Origin: Acidobacteriota bacterium
Lineage (GTDB): Bacteria > Acidobacteriota > Terriglobia > Acidiferrales > UBA7541
NCBI GenBank assembly: GCA_003224235.1
Contig: QHYU01000165.1
Location: forward strand, 1 to 59,005
Direction of reading: 5' to 3'
DNA: 59,005 bases
The first letter of the stretch is position 1; each line of letters starts with the position of its first letter. The notes below the pieces were generated by a model. The model was not told where the DNA came from, did no database searches, and saw only the letters and a program-made list of their open reading frames with translations. The position numbers were made by a program, and so were the translations under genes. Positions 8,717-17,120 of this stretch are shown here, in pieces.

Positions 8717-9790
8717 TCATCCCGCCGCGGAGGCCGATTGCGTGCAGGTCAACCGCGCCACGAGAAACTCCATCACTGCGCGGGGATTTGCCGCGCCGGA
8801 CTTCAGCCGGCTGTCGGCTTCATAGAGCGCTGCGAGCCCGTCGAGAAGCTGCGCGCGCGGGATCTTGCGCGACTGCCGCAGCGCGAGCTCGGCAGTATCT
8901 GCCCGCATGCTCAACGCCCGCGCCGCCTGCCAACCGGAAAGATGCGGGGACAGGTCCTGGGCCTCGAGTAGCTTGCGGTACATCCAGGCCAGCGCCCCAA
9001 CCAGGCCAGCGGGCTGCTCGCCTTCGCGCAGCAGGCTATCGAGAAACTCCAGCGCGCGGGACCGCTCGCGAGTGGCCAGCAGGTCGGCTAGCTGCCAGAC
9101 CGAATACTTCCTGGCGGATATTACCAGCGCCTCGACATCGGCCAGGGTAATGCTCCGGCGCTCGGCGGCATAGGTCGCCAGCTTGCTGATTTCAGTGCGG
9201 ATGCGAGCTAAGTCGCCGTTGCTGCACTCAGAGAGTTCCTCAGCGGCATCGCCGAGCAACTTGACTCCCATCTCGCCAGCTATCTCTTGAGCCAGTGCGG
9301 TTGCAAGGCTAATGCGTTCCTCGGGGTTCTCTCCCAGCTCTACCAAGACCACGAGCACTTTCTCACTGAGCGTCTTGAAGAGCCGCAGGCGCTTGTCGAG
9401 CGTCCCGGCTTCCAGCACGAGGACGGTGAACGGCGCGGGATCGTCGAGATATGCAGCAAGCTCCTTCACCGTCGAATCTTCGTTGGAGTCGCCCTGGTCG
9501 GCCTTTCCGCCCCGCCCCTGCCACGCATCGACATCTTCTACGAAGACGACTTGCCTCGGCGTAAGCATCGGCAGAGTCTGAGCTCGGGCGAGGATGCGGT
9601 CGAGCGAATCTGAGGCGGCGGAAAACCTCGAGACGCCCCAATCGCGCGCATCCGCAGGGACGCAAGCTTCTACCAGCCGAGTGCGGCAGAGGTCGCGCAG
9701 GTACGCGTCGCTGCCGAGAAGGAGAACGCCCGGCACCGGCTTGCCCTTCGTGATGCGCTCAATGAATTTTTCCACGGCCAGCGTCGGCAT
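8717..9790 (-). CDS. holA: DNA polymerase III subunit delta
   Basis: A 357-residue clamp-loader subunit that opens the beta sliding clamp. It shows the family pattern: VLLLGSDAYLRDLCRTRLV near the N-terminus, LPMLTPRQVVFVEDVDAW (about 73-90), FTVLVLEAGTLDKR, and the C-terminal collar region with SVWQLADLLATRERSRAL. Walker A is absent, as expected for delta. Its ATG overlaps the stop of lptE by one base (TGATG), so the two are translated together; lptE-holA adjacency is common in Gram-negative bacteria. The last residues (TQSASAAG) are low complexity. Confidence 0.92.
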   Translation of the reverse strand: MPTLAVEKFIERITKGKPVPGVLLLGSDAYLRDLCRTRLVEACVPADARDWGVSRFSAASDSLDRILARAQTLPMLTPRQVVFVEDVDAWQGRGGKADQGDSNEDSTVKELAAYLDDPAPFTVLVLEAGTLDKRLRLFKTLSEKVLVVLVELGENPEERISLATALAQEIAGEMGVKLLGDAAEELSECSNGDLARIRTEISKLATYAAERRSITLADVEALVISARKYSVWQLADLLATRERSRALEFLDSLLREGEQPAGLVGALAWMYRKLLEAQDLSPHLSGWQAARALSMRADTAELALRQSRKIPRAQLLDGLAALYEADSRLKSGAANPRAVMEFLVARLTCTQSASAAG

Positions 9791-10347
9791 CAGAAGTTCT
9801 CCAGCAAAGCCGCAACCAGCTTTGCGGCGAAGTCGCGTGCGAGGCGGTCCAGCGCGGGATCCTGTTCCTCGAAGAAGCTGGGGACGTCGGTCGAGACTTC
9901 GTAGCGCTCGCGGAAAAGGAAATTGTCGTTCTGGTAGAGGGCATTTTTGCTGCCGCGCTCTTCCAAGCGCACCTTGAGGCGCACGGTGACCAGCATGGTG
10001 GTGGCGCGGCCAGTGACGCTGTCAAACACCACCGCGCTCGATTCGAGCCCGGTGATCTCACCTCGCAACACCGCGTCTCCCGCCGCTGGATCGGCCACGA
10101 CCCGATAAGAAGTGCGGGCCAGCAGCTCGTGTACCAGCGCAGAGGTGAGCCGTTGCTCGAGGCGGTAGCGCGAGGTGCGATTGTCCAGCGCGGGCACAGC
10201 GATAGTATTCAGGCTTGGCGGCAGCCGGCTGGCGCGTCCGGAGACGTGATAGCCGCAACCGCCCAGCACTAGCGCCCCAGTGAAGGAAGCCGCCGAGGTG
10301 CAGAGCCCACAGAGGAAAATGACTACACTAGTTTTTTTGGGGCTCAT
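9790..10347 (-). CDS. lptE: LPS-assembly lipoprotein LptE
   Basis: A 185-residue outer-membrane lipoprotein that plugs the LptD barrel during lipopolysaccharide export. The signal peptide ends in the lipobox VLGGC with Cys at 31, and the mature protein begins GCGYHVSGRAS, the hallmark LptE start. The segments LPPSLNTIAVPALDNRT and SALVHELLARTSYRVV fit the alpha/beta fold (about 45-90), and the ending ALDRLARDFAAKLVAALL is the usual C-terminal helix. It precedes holA with a 1-nt overlap. Presence of lptE supports a diderm cell with LPS. Confidence 0.9.
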   Translation of the reverse strand: MSPKKTSVVIFLCGLCTSAASFTGALVLGGCGYHVSGRASRLPPSLNTIAVPALDNRTSRYRLEQRLTSALVHELLARTSYRVVADPAAGDAVLRGEITGLESSAVVFDSVTGRATTMLVTVRLKVRLEERGSKNALYQNDNFLFRERYEVSTDVPSFFEEQDPALDRLARDFAAKLVAALLENF

Positions 10348-10385
10348 CTTTCTGTGCCTCTGTGTTAGTGGCCCCTTCCGGACGC

Positions 10386-11408
10386 TCAGGACGCAAGCAG
10401 CTTCTCCGCGATGCGCATGGCGTTGACCGCGGCGAGGCGCAGGTTGTCAGCGGCGCCCCAGAACCAATAGCCGCGCTCAACGTTCGGATCGCGTTCCGCT
10501 TGGCTGAGCAGAATGCGGCTTTCGCCTGCGACGCTTACGTTTGACGGCGCGGGCTCGTTTGGGGCTCCGACCTGCAGGCCCACGGCGTTCAGGGCTTGGT
10601 GAAGGCTAGCCGTCTCGGGCGGTGAACCGAATTCCGCATAAACCGTGAACGCACAGCCGTAGAACACAGGCGCCTGGACCAACTGGATCGCAGGCGCCGG
10701 CAGCCGACCTGCCAGATAACCGCGGACTTCGCAGCCGATTCTCGAGCGAGCGTCGGCGAGGCGCTCGGCGCTGGCTTCCCCGTAGCGATCCAACAGATTG
10801 AATGCCACCTGCGCGTCGAAAACTTCACGCGCGATGGGCTGGAACGATAGCAGCTTGATCGTCTGGGTTTCCAACTCTTCAATGCCCGCTTGGCCACGCT
10901 CGGAAACCGGCTGGAAAAAGACCAAGGCAAGCCGCTCAAGTGCAAAACCGCTGAAGGCGGCGGCCAACGAGCACGTCACAATGACGGGAGCAGGAGGGGA
11001 GAGAAAGAGACCCGCAGCGGGGACATCAGACTTTGGCGAAGGCGGCGGCAGGACCGCGTCGAGCGCGGGGATCCACCGCCGGGTCGAAGGCACGTCCGCG
11101 AGTCCGCCGCTCAAGTCAACCACGGTGGCGCCGGCGCGGTGAGCCACCTCCCAGTGTCGTGCGGTGAAAGCCGGCGACCCCGTAAAAAAAGCAAAGCGGA
11201 CGCGCTCGAAGCTATCTTCATCCACAGTTTGGATGACAACCGGCTCGCCACCTGCCTCTGTCAGCCTGCCAGCGCCGAGCTCCTCGTCCAGCAGGCGAAT
11301 TTCAGCGGCCGGAAAGGCGTTGTCTTCGATGAGCTGCTTGAGTTCCTTACCGCCAAGCGAAGAGGCGCCCGCAATAGCCACTCGGCAGGCTTGGACGTCG
11401 GCGGGCAT
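10386..11408 (-). CDS. Aspartate-semialdehyde dehydrogenase-like protein, probably non-catalytic
   Basis: A 340-residue member of the Asd/ArgC fold family. The N-terminal NADP-binding segment VAIAGASSLGGKELKQLI and the dimerization segment SERGQAGIEELETQT are clear. The nucleophilic Cys survives as VTCS (Cys146), but the usual NCS context is lost. The general-base His region reads APVFYGCAF, with Cys at 252 where active Asd has GH, and the preceding Arg is Gln. This resembles E. coli Usg, an inactive Asd paralog. It follows pssA by 3 nt, which suggests the same transcript. An alternative is a dehydrogenase with another substrate. Confidence 0.75.
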   Translation of the reverse strand: MPADVQACRVAIAGASSLGGKELKQLIEDNAFPAAEIRLLDEELGAGRLTEAGGEPVVIQTVDEDSFERVRFAFFTGSPAFTARHWEVAHRAGATVVDLSGGLADVPSTRRWIPALDAVLPPPSPKSDVPAAGLFLSPPAPVIVTCSLAAAFSGFALERLALVFFQPVSERGQAGIEELETQTIKLLSFQPIAREVFDAQVAFNLLDRYGEASAERLADARSRIGCEVRGYLAGRLPAPAIQLVQAPVFYGCAFTVYAEFGSPPETASLHQALNAVGLQVGAPNEPAPSNVSVAGESRILLSQAERDPNVERGYWFWGAADNLRLAAVNAMRIAEKLLAS

Positions 11409-11411
11409 CGT

Positions 11412-12242
11412 TCAGACAGGACGCGAGACCAGGCGATGCCGCACCGCACGGACCACGTGCAAGGTGATGCCCGAGGCCGTATACGTCGCAGCGATAAGGA
11501 GAAGGACTTCTTCAGAATAACGGATGACTAATCCAATTAACAGCGCGATCAGGACAAAGGCCAGCGAAGGCTGCCGCCGGGTCCAGGGAATATCTTTGAA
11601 GCTGTAATGGCGCACCGTGCTGGTCATCAGCGCCGCCAGAGCGCTGACCAGCGCCAGCCACGCAAGCGACCAGCGCCAATCTTCGATCGGCGTCTTCCAG
11701 GCGTGTACCGTCGCCGCGATCATCCCCGCCGCTGCGGGCGTGGGCATACCGACGAAATAGCGCGAGCCCCCCGGAGCCATGCCGTGCACGTTGAACCGCG
11801 CCAAACGCCACGCGCAGCAAATCACGAACGCCAGGCTGACCAGCCATCCGAGCTGAACCACGTGCCTGGCCGGGCCGACGCCACTCTCCAGCAACCCGCG
11901 GACCCCCCACGCGAAAGCCAGCAGAGCCGGGGCCACCCCAAAGCTGATCACGTCGGCCAACGAATCAAACTGCTTACCGAACTCAGAAGTTGCGCCCGTG
12001 GCGCGCGCTACCCAGCCATCGGCCGAATCAAACAACCACGCAAGGCCGATGGCGCGCGCCGCGTTATCGAAATCTGCGACGCTGCCCTGGAGCGAGGCCA
12101 GCACGGCGTAGTACCCGCAGAGCATGTTGGCCACAGTGAGGGAACCCGGCACCAGGTACACCCCACGCCGGAGGCGATGGTTCCTCTCCCTCTTTTGCTC
12201 GGGTACCGGGAGTTCGTATTGTTCGACCCCGTTCATGGCCAT
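11412..12242 (-). CDS. pssA: CDP-diacylglycerol-serine O-phosphatidyltransferase
   Basis: A 276-residue inner-membrane enzyme that makes phosphatidylserine from CDP-diacylglycerol and serine. The CDP-alcohol phosphotransferase signature DG-x2-AR-x8-G-x3-D-x3-D is complete: D75, G76, A79, R80, G89, D93, D97. Six or more hydrophobic segments follow, including LAWLALVSALAALM and PSLAFVLIALLIGLVI. The N-terminus is a basic cytosolic tail of about 27 residues. The gene overlaps psd by 10 nt, and the two catalyse consecutive steps towards phosphatidylethanolamine. Confidence 0.92.
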   Translation of the reverse strand: MAMNGVEQYELPVPEQKRERNHRLRRGVYLVPGSLTVANMLCGYYAVLASLQGSVADFDNAARAIGLAWLFDSADGWVARATGATSEFGKQFDSLADVISFGVAPALLAFAWGVRGLLESGVGPARHVVQLGWLVSLAFVICCAWRLARFNVHGMAPGGSRYFVGMPTPAAAGMIAATVHAWKTPIEDWRWSLAWLALVSALAALMTSTVRHYSFKDIPWTRRQPSLAFVLIALLIGLVIRYSEEVLLLIAATYTASGITLHVVRAVRHRLVSRPV

Positions 12243-12844
12243 CGCGCCAAAATGCTCGAGCCGCCGGCAACGTGCTGCCCTGGCCCCACTACGATTTCCG
12301 CTTCCAGGGGTAACCAGATGTCCACACGGGACCCAAAGCGGATCATGCCCACGCGCTCTCCTAGTGCGACTGTATCCCCTTCGGCTTTCCAGCAGAGCAC
12401 GCGTCGGGCGATCCAGCCGGCAATTTGCTTCAAGACGATTTCGCCGCGCTCAGTGGAAAGATGAATCACGTTCTGCTCGTTTTCCGCCGAGGCCCGCGAG
12501 CGCATGGCTGCGAGGAAGCGCCCCGGACGATACTCGAGCTTGCGGATGCGGCCGGCCAGTGGAGCGCGATTGACGTGTACGTCCCAGATGGCCAGAAAAA
12601 TGCTCACGCGTCGCCCCGGCCGCGAACCCATCGCCTGGTCCACGATCTCCATCACCCGGCCATCGGCCGGGGAAACCACGACCGCGGGGTCAGCCGGAAC
12701 TATCCGCTCGGGATCACGGAAAAAATACAGGATGAAAGCGGCCAGGAAAACCAGGATCCCGCCGGCCCAGTTCCAGCGCAGCGCAAGGGCCAACACGCCC
12801 AGCCCCAGCGGCGCCACGGCAAATTTGTAGCCTTCCTTCACCAT
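12233..12844 (-). CDS. psd: Phosphatidylserine decarboxylase, short (archaeal-type) form
   Basis: A 203-residue pyruvoyl-dependent enzyme that decarboxylates phosphatidylserine. MVKEGYKFAV is the usual start of the short class, followed by two hydrophobic stretches (about 8-40), FFRDPER, SPADGRV, and WDVHVNRAP. The self-cleavage site is RFGSRVD, where Ser172 becomes the pyruvoyl group; the small class uses GS rather than LGST. An in-frame GTG at 12892 would add 16 residues, but neither start has a convincing ribosome binding site, so the start is uncertain. The gene is followed by pssA with a 10-nt overlap. Confidence 0.9.
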   Translation of the reverse strand: MVKEGYKFAVAPLGLGVLALALRWNWAGGILVFLAAFILYFFRDPERIVPADPAVVVSPADGRVMEIVDQAMGSRPGRRVSIFLAIWDVHVNRAPLAGRIRKLEYRPGRFLAAMRSRASAENEQNVIHLSTERGEIVLKQIAGWIARRVLCWKAEGDTVALGERVGMIRFGSRVDIWLPLEAEIVVGPGQHVAGGSSILARWP

Positions 12845-12929
12845 GAGAGAGTTGCGGGGAAGCCGGCCGTGAAACCGACGCCACGCGCACACGCGTATTG
12901 TACGACAGAATGCGACGGGAAGGGCGACC

Positions 12930-13172
12930 TCAGCTCTGTGGCGCGGATTGCCAGTGTCGGGCGACCAGTTGCTCCATCTCGTCCTTGACGCGCAGCTTTA
13001 GCTTCTTCAGGGTGATCTGTTCGAGGAGGTCTTCCGAACTCAGGTAGGGCGCTTTGGAGAGCTGGTCAAGTCGGGCTTCATAGCGGGAATGCTCTTCGGC
13101 GAGCCGTTGATATTCGGCATTGTTGGCCATCAGGTGTTCGCGGATACCCCGGGTCGAGGTCGAGATGGACAT
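12930..13172 (-). CDS. DUF465 (YdcH-like) coiled-coil protein
   Basis: An 80-residue helical protein. HLMANNAEYQRLAEEHSRYE and LSSEDLLEQITLKKLKLRVKD carry the YdcH/DUF465 pattern, two helices expected to form a hairpin. AGGAGGG lies about 6 nt before the ATG at 13172, which fixes the start; a longer frame upstream has no site. The function of DUF465 proteins is not established. It sits between rimI (77-nt gap) and psd on the same strand. Confidence 0.82.
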   Translation of the reverse strand: MSISTSTRGIREHLMANNAEYQRLAEEHSRYEARLDQLSKAPYLSSEDLLEQITLKKLKLRVKDEMEQLVARHWQSAPQS

Positions 13173-13248
13173 CAATTCCCTCCTGATTGTGGGGGGTTTT
13201 ACATGGCGAGAAAAACCTAGCACAGCCCAAGGCCACAGCCAAGAGAAA

Positions 13249-13737
13249 TCAAAACGAATCTGAGACCAGTTGTCGTGAAAGCACAAGGGCATCCTCGGTC
13301 GGGTCAGTGTAGTAGCCTGGCCGGCGCCCCTCCAGCCCGAAGGACATCCGCTGGTAAAAGGCGATAGCGCCTGTGTTGGAGGCCCGCACTTCTAGAAATG
13401 CTTTCTTCGCTCCGCGTCTTAGCCCAAACTTGAGAGCAGCTTCCAGCAACCGGGTGGCGGTTCCGCGGCGCCGCGCAGCTGGTTCGACACCCAAATTCAA
13501 GATCTCCATTTCGTCGGCCAACCGCCGCGCGATGACGAATCCTACTACCCTGCGATTTTTTTCCGCCACCCAGCCATCGCACTCTCCGCTCGCGGCTCGC
13601 TCATAATCGCTCGGCGCCCAGAGCGCCGCTCCGGGGCTGCGCAAGGCGATATCTGACACCGCGAGGACATCCCCTGGTCGCAACCGGCGCACGGCAGGTG
13701 GTTTCTCTTTGTCGCTGCTAGGGGCGCGCCCCTCCAT
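13249..13737 (-). CDS. rimI: Ribosomal-protein-alanine N-acetyltransferase
   Basis: A 162-residue GNAT acetyltransferase that acetylates the N-terminal alanine of ribosomal protein S18. The acetyl-CoA-binding motif A is NLGVEPAARRRGTATRLLEA (about 94-113), preceded by RVVGFVIARRLADEMEI and followed by FLEVRASNTGAIAFYQRMSF, the RimI signature. The C-terminus GRRPGYYTDPTEDALVLSR is also typical. It starts 12 nt after tsaB, a frequent pairing. The N-terminal extension (EGRAPSSDKEKPP) is not conserved in the family. Confidence 0.9.
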   Translation of the reverse strand: MEGRAPSSDKEKPPAVRRLRPGDVLAVSDIALRSPGAALWAPSDYERAASGECDGWVAEKNRRVVGFVIARRLADEMEILNLGVEPAARRRGTATRLLEAALKFGLRRGAKKAFLEVRASNTGAIAFYQRMSFGLEGRRPGYYTDPTEDALVLSRQLVSDSF

Positions 13738-13749
13738 GGGGAAATCTCC

Positions 13750-14445
13750 CTACGGGCCCTTCCACGACAACTCGGCGTCAGAGCGGCGGACATAATTGGC
13801 GTCCAGGGTCAGCGCGTCGACCACGTCACCGCGCTTCGCTCGGGCAAAACCAAGCTGGCCGATAACCGGCGCCAACACTGCGGATACGGGCTCAATCGAG
13901 GCGCCGCGAAAAACCGTCTGTTCCAAGGCGGCGGAAAAGACTTCGGGCGCAGGTGACACAAACGCCCCGGCGCCACCTCCCAACTGACCGGTCAAGATCT
14001 CAAGGAATTCGGCGGGGGTCATTACCACTTCGTCGCCGCGGCGAACTTGGCTGCCGCCACGACGTTCATAGACGCCCGCGTAGACCTGTCCGCGGCGGGC
14101 GTCAATTACGGGAACCAGGATCGCTTCCGGGGCCTTGGCCTGCGCTGCAACGGCCTCAAGGGCACTAACGGCGGCGATGGGCTTGTTATAGACCTCGGCC
14201 CAGCCCTTAACTGCCGTCAGGCCAACGCGCAAGCCGGTAAACGAGCCGGGCCCGGCGGAGACCGCAAACAGGTCCACCTGCCGCAGATCGAGGGCCAGCT
14301 CGCGCAGAAGAAACTCCAGGTGACGGAATAGCCGGGAGGAGTAGGTTTCAGCCACACAGGTGGCGACCTCGCCTACGACGCGCGTATCCTGCAAGATGGC
14401 CAAGCTACCGGCCTGCGTGCTGGTGTCAAGGGCTAGGATGAGCAT
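13750..14445 (-). CDS. tsaB: tRNA threonylcarbamoyladenosine biosynthesis protein TsaB
   Basis: A 231-residue ASKHA-fold protein that partners TsaD to make the t6A modification at A37 of ANN-decoding tRNAs. MLILALDTSTQAGSLAI, FAVSAGPGSFTGLRVGL and the downstream IDARRGQVYAGVY are diagnostic. TsaB lacks the metal-binding HxxxH found in TsaD, as expected. It is the first gene of the minus-strand run tsaB-rimI-DUF465-psd-pssA. The partner tsaD is also in this window at 19.9-21.1 kb. Confidence 0.92.
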   Translation of the reverse strand: MLILALDTSTQAGSLAILQDTRVVGEVATCVAETYSSRLFRHLEFLLRELALDLRQVDLFAVSAGPGSFTGLRVGLTAVKGWAEVYNKPIAAVSALEAVAAQAKAPEAILVPVIDARRGQVYAGVYERRGGSQVRRGDEVVMTPAEFLEILTGQLGGGAGAFVSPAPEVFSAALEQTVFRGASIEPVSAVLAPVIGQLGFARAKRGDVVDALTLDANYVRRSDAELSWKGP

Positions 14446-14572
14446 TGGCGGGTATTCTAGCGCAACTCACAAGATGGGCAAGACTACGTAGGGATGCGGT
14501 AAATGCTGAGCAATTGGAGTGCCAATTCGACCCCTTATTTCTACTTAACCCCATGATTTTATGAGGAATAGC

Positions 14573-14602
14573 TTGACTGTTTGGACGCAATTTCCCTAGA
14601 AT
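14573..14602 (+). promoter_or_regulatory. Probable promoter of the CarD-like gene
   Basis: TTGACT (14573-14578) and TAGAAT (14597-14602) are 18 nt apart in an AT-rich patch, the strongest sigma70-like match in the region. Transcription would start near 14609, about 23 nt before the ATG. Confidence 0.6.
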
Positions 14603-14631
14603 TGAAATTGCGTACCGGGGGAAAAAGCATC

Positions 14632-15156
14632 ATGGACTATAAGATAGGCGACAAAGTTGTCTATCCGAACCACGGTGTTGGGTTGATCGAGCAGATTAGT
14701 TACGGAATGTTGAACGGCAGGACTGAAAAGTATTACATGCTGCGCATAGTTTCGAGTGGTCTGAAGGTGATGGTGCCGCAGAGCAATGCCGCGGCTGTGG
14801 GTTTGCGTCCTGTGATTCGCTCGGGTGAAACCGAGAAGGTCATGGGCTTCCTCGAAAAGGGCAAGTTCAACTCGCATCATGATTGGAAGCATCGGTTCAA
14901 GGAGAACTCGGAGCGTATGCGCACTGGGTCACTAATCGAGGTGGCCGCGGTCCTGAAGAGCTTGGTAGCGCTCAGTCGCAACAAGCCGCTGTCGTTCCGG
15001 GAAAAGAAGATGCTCGAACGCGCCAAGTACCTGCTGGTCAGCGAACTGGCCACCGCTCGGAACACGTCCGAAACGAACATCGAGAACGCGCTGGTGAAGT
15101 GCTTGGCCAAGGCAAAACTGCAAATGCCCGTGATAATGCAGAAGGTGGAAGGTTAG
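14632..15156 (+). CDS. CarD-like transcriptional regulator
   Basis: A 174-residue CarD/TRCF-family protein. The N-terminal Tudor-like RNA-polymerase-interacting domain contains DKVVYPNHGVGLIEQI and YYMLRI (residues 1-60). The helical C-terminal part (about 75-170) has KPLSFREKKMLERAKYLLVS, a close match to CarD helices that bind DNA near the promoter -10. CarD proteins stabilize RNA polymerase open complexes in mycobacteria, myxobacteria and acidobacteria. The start at 14632 is chosen because the Tudor domain begins immediately after it and GGGGGA lies upstream. Its strong promoter suggests high expression. Confidence 0.88.
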   Translation: MDYKIGDKVVYPNHGVGLIEQISYGMLNGRTEKYYMLRIVSSGLKVMVPQSNAAAVGLRPVIRSGETEKVMGFLEKGKFNSHHDWKHRFKENSERMRTGSLIEVAAVLKSLVALSRNKPLSFREKKMLERAKYLLVSELATARNTSETNIENALVKCLAKAKLQMPVIMQKVEG

Positions 15157-15319
15157 GGGCAGGTCAGTATTTGTGTTTCATAGGAACAAGGATCGGTCAG
15201 ATTTCAAGTGTCAGGTTCCTAAGGGGTTAGGCGGGCTTCCGGGCAACTCTCTGCTGCATATGCAGCGTTGATGATAGATAGAAGGTGGCCCACATTCTTT
15301 CTCCCGTAACGCCTGAAGC

Positions 15320-16951
15320 CTATTTTCTCTTCACCCTTTCTTTTTTTCTTTGCGTTCTTCCCTTTTGCTTTCCCCAGCCGCCTCCGCCAGGGGTTTCTAT
15401 CCGGACGATAGCTCCTGCAGGCGCATAGAAACCGCACTTACCGGCCAACAATCTCGGCCGACCGTCCACTATCAGTGCATTCCTTCCTGTTGCGCCGGGC
15501 TTGCCGCCCGCTAGCCCGTAGGGGCTAAACCGCCGCCGATCACAGAGTAGACCAACTTGAGTTTCAGTCAGTAGCTCGATTTCGCGCACGATCCCATCGC
15601 CGCCTCGGTAGAGACCGGGCCCCCCGGAGCCGCTTCGCAGAGCGTAGCAACGCACCCGGACCGGATAAGCTTCCTCGAGCGCTTCAACCGGTGTGTTTAG
15701 GGAATTGGTCATGTGAGTATGGATGCCGCTTACGCCGTCCTTGCCGGGACGGGCGCCCATGCCGCCAGCTATGGTTTCGTAGTAGGCAAACGGAGCGCCG
15801 CCCCGGCGGGGATCTGCGCCGCCCAGGGTAAGGTTATTCATGGTGCCCTGGCTCGCCGCGGGGATCCTTTTCGGGATGGCATGAGCCAGAGCACGCAGCA
15901 AGCTATCCACCATGCGCTGTGAGGTTTCCACGTTCCCGCCGGCCACAGCCGCCGGGGGCCGGGCATTGATGATTGTGCCCTCGGGCGCAAAGACGCGGAT
16001 AGGCTGCATCAGACCTGAGGTCGCAGGCACCTGCTCATCGAGCAGGCAACGAAATACGTAGAAAACCGCCGAATACGCGATCGCCGCGACCGCGTTGACA
16101 TTCCCGGCGCACTGAGGCGCCGAGCCCGAAAAATCCACCTCGGCCCGCTCGCCTCGGATGCGGATCGTGGAGGCAATGCGCAGCGGCACGTTCGAGATGC
16201 CGTCGTCGTCGAGAAAATCCTTGCCGCGATAGGACCCGTTGGGGATAGAGCGCAGGACCGTCCGCATCATAGATGCAGAATACGCCAGGAGATGATTCCC
16301 GTAAGCGGCGACCTCGCGCCGGCCGTACTTCGCGACAATCTCCCCTAGCCTGCGTTCGCCGATGCGGCAAGCGGCGATCTGCGCGGTCAGGTCCCCTTCG
16401 CGCTCGCGCGCTGTGCGAACGTTGCCTAGAATAAGCGCCAGGAGGTCGCGGTTCAGCCCGTTGCGCTCGATGATTCTTACCGGAGGGATGCGGAGGCCTT
16501 CCTGAAAGATGTCGCGCGCCAATCCCATCGAACCAGCCTGCGCGCCGCCAATATCAGCATGGTGAGCGCGGTTTGCAATGTAAAACATGGGTGCTGGGGA
16601 GCCGGGGAAATACACCGGCATGACCATGGTCAAATCGGGAAGGTGGGTGCCGCCGGCATAGGGGTCGTTCAGAAGAGCGACATCGCCCGGAGCCAGTTTC
16701 AGTGCCGCGATCGCCGCAGCCACCGACATGGGCATCGAGCCCAGGTGCACAGGCATGTGGTCGCCCATGGCCAGCACCCGGCCCGCGCCGTCGAACACCG
16801 CGCAGGAGTAGTCCCGCCGCTCCTTGATGTTCGGCGAAAAGGCCGCGCGGCGTAATGCCGCCCCCATTTCCTCCGCGACGGAGTGGAAGAGGTTCTTGAA
16901 GATTTCCAGCCGCGTGGGATCAAACGTCATCCGCACCTCGCTGCTTTCCAA
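15320..16951 (-). CDS. hyuB: Hydantoinase B / 5-oxoprolinase-like subunit
   Basis: A 543-residue HyuB-type subunit that pairs with HyuA to hydrolyse cyclic amides such as hydantoins or 5-oxoproline with ATP. MTFDPTRLEIFKNLFHSVAEEM, the block RRDYSCAVFDGAGRVLAMGD, the motif ALLNDPYAGGTHLPD and the C-terminal GGDGIVREIELL and GGGGWG are all typical. The last 17 residues form a basic tail (GKQKGRTQRKKERVKRK), not a normal family feature. HyuA lies 170 nt upstream on the same strand. Whether the substrate is a hydantoin or oxoproline cannot be told from sequence. Confidence 0.88.
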   Translation of the reverse strand: MESSEVRMTFDPTRLEIFKNLFHSVAEEMGAALRRAAFSPNIKERRDYSCAVFDGAGRVLAMGDHMPVHLGSMPMSVAAAIAALKLAPGDVALLNDPYAGGTHLPDLTMVMPVYFPGSPAPMFYIANRAHHADIGGAQAGSMGLARDIFQEGLRIPPVRIIERNGLNRDLLALILGNVRTAREREGDLTAQIAACRIGERRLGEIVAKYGRREVAAYGNHLLAYSASMMRTVLRSIPNGSYRGKDFLDDDGISNVPLRIASTIRIRGERAEVDFSGSAPQCAGNVNAVAAIAYSAVFYVFRCLLDEQVPATSGLMQPIRVFAPEGTIINARPPAAVAGGNVETSQRMVDSLLRALAHAIPKRIPAASQGTMNNLTLGGADPRRGGAPFAYYETIAGGMGARPGKDGVSGIHTHMTNSLNTPVEALEEAYPVRVRCYALRSGSGGPGLYRGGDGIVREIELLTETQVGLLCDRRRFSPYGLAGGKPGATGRNALIVDGRPRLLAGKCGFYAPAGAIVRIETPGGGGWGKQKGRTQRKKERVKRK

Positions 16952-17120
16952 GTGTCACCCCAGGCAAAGCGAGCGATCATTCCGGAGAGATTCCTCGCTT
17001 CGCCCCGACTGCATCGGGGCTCCGCTTGGGTTGACATCGTCGAACATGCGCGCTCACTCTGATTGACAACGCCCCCAAAGGCTCCATTGAAAATGACATC
17101 GCCAATCTGACGCGCCGGCG

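Noticed and set aside
15320-15380. Poly-pyrimidine stretch at the hyuB end as a terminator
   Set aside because: It codes for the basic C-terminal tail of HyuB on the minus strand and lacks a hairpin.
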